From assembly GCA_016926235.1 (NCBI GenBank), contig JAFGOZ010000392.1, forward strand, positions 1 through 15,703: a DNA stretch of 15,703 bases. Direction: 5' to 3'. Positions 13,756-15,703 of this stretch are shown here, in pieces (position 1 is the stretch's first letter; each line of letters opens with the position of its first letter). The notes under the pieces were generated by a model. It made no database searches. It was not told the origin of the DNA and worked only from the letters and a program-made list of their open reading frames with translations. A program made the translations under genes and the position numbers. Source of the stretch: Bacteroidales bacterium (lineage in GTDB: Bacteria > Bacteroidota > Bacteroidia > Bacteroidales > UBA10428).

Positions 13756-15285
13756 TTATTTCACAGACTTTTTGAAATACATCATATTAAAATTTAAGTT
13801 TACTGTTTCGTGCTGATTAGGTTTAAGATAAACAAAATTAAACTGACGATTACCTTCTGCCTGAAAATATTCAAAACGTACGGGATAAAAACCCTCTTGT
13901 AAGGGTACAACATATGACTTATACCATTCATTTCCATGCAATCCATCGTTATTAATAATTTCCAGGTCATTAATAAAAAATTTTGAGCCATCGCTGGAAC
14001 TAAGAGCAAATAGATAATAGCCTTCTTCATCTATTTTTAAAAATCCTTCAAATACACATCCAAAGTTTGACTCAGAAGGAAGATTCCGAAATATAAAAGA
14101 ACTGTCGGCAATACCGGTTTTAACAGCTTTTAATTTGGTGAAATCGGGTAATTCCTTCCATTTACCCTCGTAATATGAAAATCGTAAACCGCCTTTTTGA
14201 ATATCTTTCGCATTTTTGAGAGCCGGCCAAACTTCACATAACTCAAAATTACCCTGAGTTTTTGTAATATATTTTTTGTTATCGCCAATCCATTTTAATG
14301 TAAGCCGGGCGGGTCCTGTAATTTCGATCATTTGAGGTGCTCGTTTTGATGTTGTATCCGGCTCTGTGCCATCAGTAGTATAATATACATTCGGAAAGTT
14401 TCCATTTAGAAATATTTGAGCAGGCTTTCCATTAAGAAGAGAACCATTCATGGGATGAAATTCGACTTCTTTCTTAGAATTGTAACCGTTATAGGAATAC
14501 TTCAACCCATCGTAAATACCTTTTAAGCGAACAGACATGTGAGTTTCATCCGGATAAACCGAAACTTTGTGAAGAAGCCCTTCAGGAGTTAATTCTTTCA
14601 AAATTGAATCCATTTTCCCTATACCAACATTCCTATAGGTTGCTTCCGTACCTGTTATCCATAAAGTATTGTTAAGCTCGGCAGTGTTTTTAAATACTTC
14701 TGTGGTCATTGTTAATATGCGATTGTTATTCCAGGGGAATGCCGGATCGGAACAATAGTAATTTGAAAACATTGCGGGATCCTTGAGCAGAACGTACATT
14801 ACAAATAATCCACCCAAAGAATGCCCAAACAAACTGTTATTTCCACTTGCAGGCATGTTCTTATCGATATAAGGAATGAGCTCATTTTTTAAGAACGCAA
14901 TGAAATTATCTGCCCCGCCCGCTATTTTATTGTCGATAGTTTTCTCAGGTAAAAAATCCCGGTCACGCATGTTTCTCCGGTTTATATATATATTCGGTAT
15001 CGAAACCAAAAGAAGAGGCGGAACTAATTTTTCATGCCTGGCAAAACTATATAGGAATGAAAAATCTTCAAAGTGAGTTTCTCCGTCAATGATATAAACA
15101 ACATCATATTTTGTATCACAGCATGACTCGTTTTCTTCAGGAACAAGAATCTTTATTTGGCGCTTCTCATTTAATACATTTGAAAAAATGGAATCGTTAA
15201 TTATTTTAGTTTCTTGTGCTATAGTTGTACTTAAAAACAGTACATAAATCATCAATAAAATCAGGATTTTTATAAAAGCCTTCAT
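13756..15285 (-). CDS. Secreted esterase (esterase D/enterochelin-esterase fold) with chitobiase-like and PA14 modules
   Basis: The product (509 aa) has a signal peptide (about 1-23, ending TTIA|QE). The alpha/beta-hydrolase module (about 28-268) shows YIIDGE (64-69), LLLVSIPN (91-98) and the nucleophile motif GHSLGG at 154-159 with Ser156. DETHMS (246-251) should supply the catalytic His249. Next comes a short beta module with YYTTDGTEPDTTSKR (about 301-315), typical of the chitobiase/beta-hexosaminidase C-terminal repeat. The third module is PA14-like, residues about 366-490 (LRFSYYEGKW, FEGFLKIDEEGYYLFALSSSDGSKFFINDLEI, GFYPVRFEYFQ), and probably binds carbohydrate. The enzyme likely removes acyl or feruloyl groups from polysaccharide outside the inner membrane. 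The exact substrate is unknown. The SGNH esterase gene follows in the same direction. Confidence 0.86.
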   Translation of the reverse strand: MKAFIKILILLMIYVLFLSTTIAQETKIINDSIFSNVLNEKRQIKILVPEENESCCDTKYDVVYIIDGETHFEDFSFLYSFARHEKLVPPLLLVSIPNIYINRRNMRDRDFLPEKTIDNKIAGGADNFIAFLKNELIPYIDKNMPASGNNSLFGHSLGGLFVMYVLLKDPAMFSNYYCSDPAFPWNNNRILTMTTEVFKNTAELNNTLWITGTEATYRNVGIGKMDSILKELTPEGLLHKVSVYPDETHMSVRLKGIYDGLKYSYNGYNSKKEVEFHPMNGSLLNGKPAQIFLNGNFPNVYYTTDGTEPDTTSKRAPQMIEITGPARLTLKWIGDNKKYITKTQGNFELCEVWPALKNAKDIQKGGLRFSYYEGKWKELPDFTKLKAVKTGIADSSFIFRNLPSESNFGCVFEGFLKIDEEGYYLFALSSSDGSKFFINDLEIINNDGLHGNEWYKSYVVPLQEGFYPVRFEYFQAEGNRQFNFVYLKPNQHETVNLNFNMMYFKKSVK

Positions 15286-15340
15286 GGCATCAAATAATGA
15301 TTATTATTAATACTGAATTTGTTTATAAATATATTCCTAT

Positions 15341-15580
15341 TAAATAGTTAAACAATATGTGAATACTGCTTTAGTTGTGTCTATTTTCAGGTACAATTGC
15401 AATTAATATGTAAATACTATTGGTTTATTATCCTGGTCACCTTATTGTGTGGCCCAAAAGATAAGTATCCAGAACCGCAAGGTATTCGAAATTTAAATTT
15501 AATTTTTATACTTCGCAAAAAATCAGAAGTATAGTTGATTAAAATTCTATGGTTTTACAAGTAAAACCGGGGTTAACAGA
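15341..15580 (-). repeat. Interspersed element, copy G (half copy), upstream of the esterase gene
   Basis: Landmarks TAAATAGTTAAACAAT, GAATACTGCTTTA, CCTGGTCACC, AAGTATCCAGA, GGTATTCGAAATTTAAA and the stem ATACTTC/GAAGTAT (15508-15514 with 15526-15532) match copies A, B and D. After ATAGTTGATT it diverges into a short perfect hairpin GGTTTTAC-AA-GTAAAACC (15551-15568). The hairpin end of the family is absent. It would be the trailing repeat of a gene lying beyond the right edge. Confidence 0.68.
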
Positions 15581-15611
15581 TTCCTGAATGTCCTTTACTT
15601 TAGGCTCTTCA

Positions 15612-15703
15612 AACTTTAGACACTTTAGGCACTTCTAACTTTAGACATTTTAAGCACTTCTAACTTTAGGCACTTTAGTCACTTCAAACTTTAGGCACTT
15701 TAG
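15612..15703. repeat. 25-base tandem repeat, about 3.7 units, running off the edge
   Basis: Units start at 15612, 15637, 15662 and 15687 and follow AACTTTAGACACTTTAGGCA plus CTTCT with a few substitutions. Each unit has two ACTTTAG-type heptads (one is ATTTTAA in unit 2) and a third ACTTC-type block, so an inner period of about 8-9 bases is visible. No open reading frame uses it. Copy number probably varies between strains. Confidence 0.85.

Noticed and set aside
15291..15298. ATTATTTG box just upstream of the three-module esterase gene
   Set aside because: It fails the TA of the -7 consensus and sits only about six bases from the ATG, too close for a promoter.
15612..15703. CRISPR array
   Set aside because: The units are contiguous with no unique spacers, so this is a simple tandem repeat.

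Overview
This is AT-rich DNA that reads as Bacteroidota, most likely a polysaccharide-degrading member of the Bacteroidales/Marinilabiliales type. The lineage is inferred from three things: promoters of the Bacteroidota form (TAnnTTTG at -7 with TTG about 20 bases upstream), secreted proteins with the Fibrobacter succinogenes major paralogous domain, and secreted carbohydrate-esterase-like enzymes. Every gene I accept is on the minus strand, so transcription runs from high to low coordinates. No integrase, transposase, rRNA or tRNA gene was seen.

Left part (1-5300), a defence-type region. A D12-class adenine methyltransferase (513-1313) lies 3 bases upstream of an ATPase-like gene cut by the window edge (1-509). 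After an ORF-less stretch (1314-1864) comes a recognisable SIR2-HerA anti-phage pair: an NAD-consuming SIR2 protein (3891-5189) overlapping by 8 bases a HerA-type DNA translocase (2057-3898). The HerA gene has an in-frame TGA; the next 63 codons still encode the normal C-terminal segment. Three imperfect palindromes with the same arm asymmetry (1362-1427, 1788-1847, 5230-5293) lie here. Two of them bracket the SIR2-HerA pair, and the intact HerA frame would end beside the middle one. They look like integron attC cassette ends.

Right part (5382-15703), an array of accessory genes separated by one interspersed repeat family. In transcription order: a three-module secreted esterase, an SGNH/rhamnogalacturonan-acetylesterase-like enzyme, a HigBA toxin-antitoxin pair, a small outer-membrane barrel-like protein, a lipoprotein with one Fib_succ_major domain, and a secreted protein with two such domains followed by a four-helix membrane protein. 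Every one of these six units is followed by a copy of a roughly 370-bp non-coding element, always in the same orientation. Copies are full-length, internally deleted, half-length or enlarged by an insertion. In most copies that retain it, the end nearest the preceding gene is a hairpin that could terminate its transcript.

The strongest points for a second look are the gene-then-repeat organisation of the right part, the attC-like palindromes around SIR2-HerA, and the premature TGA in HerA. The whole window reads as a mosaic of mobile cassettes carrying defence, toxin-antitoxin and surface or secreted functions.
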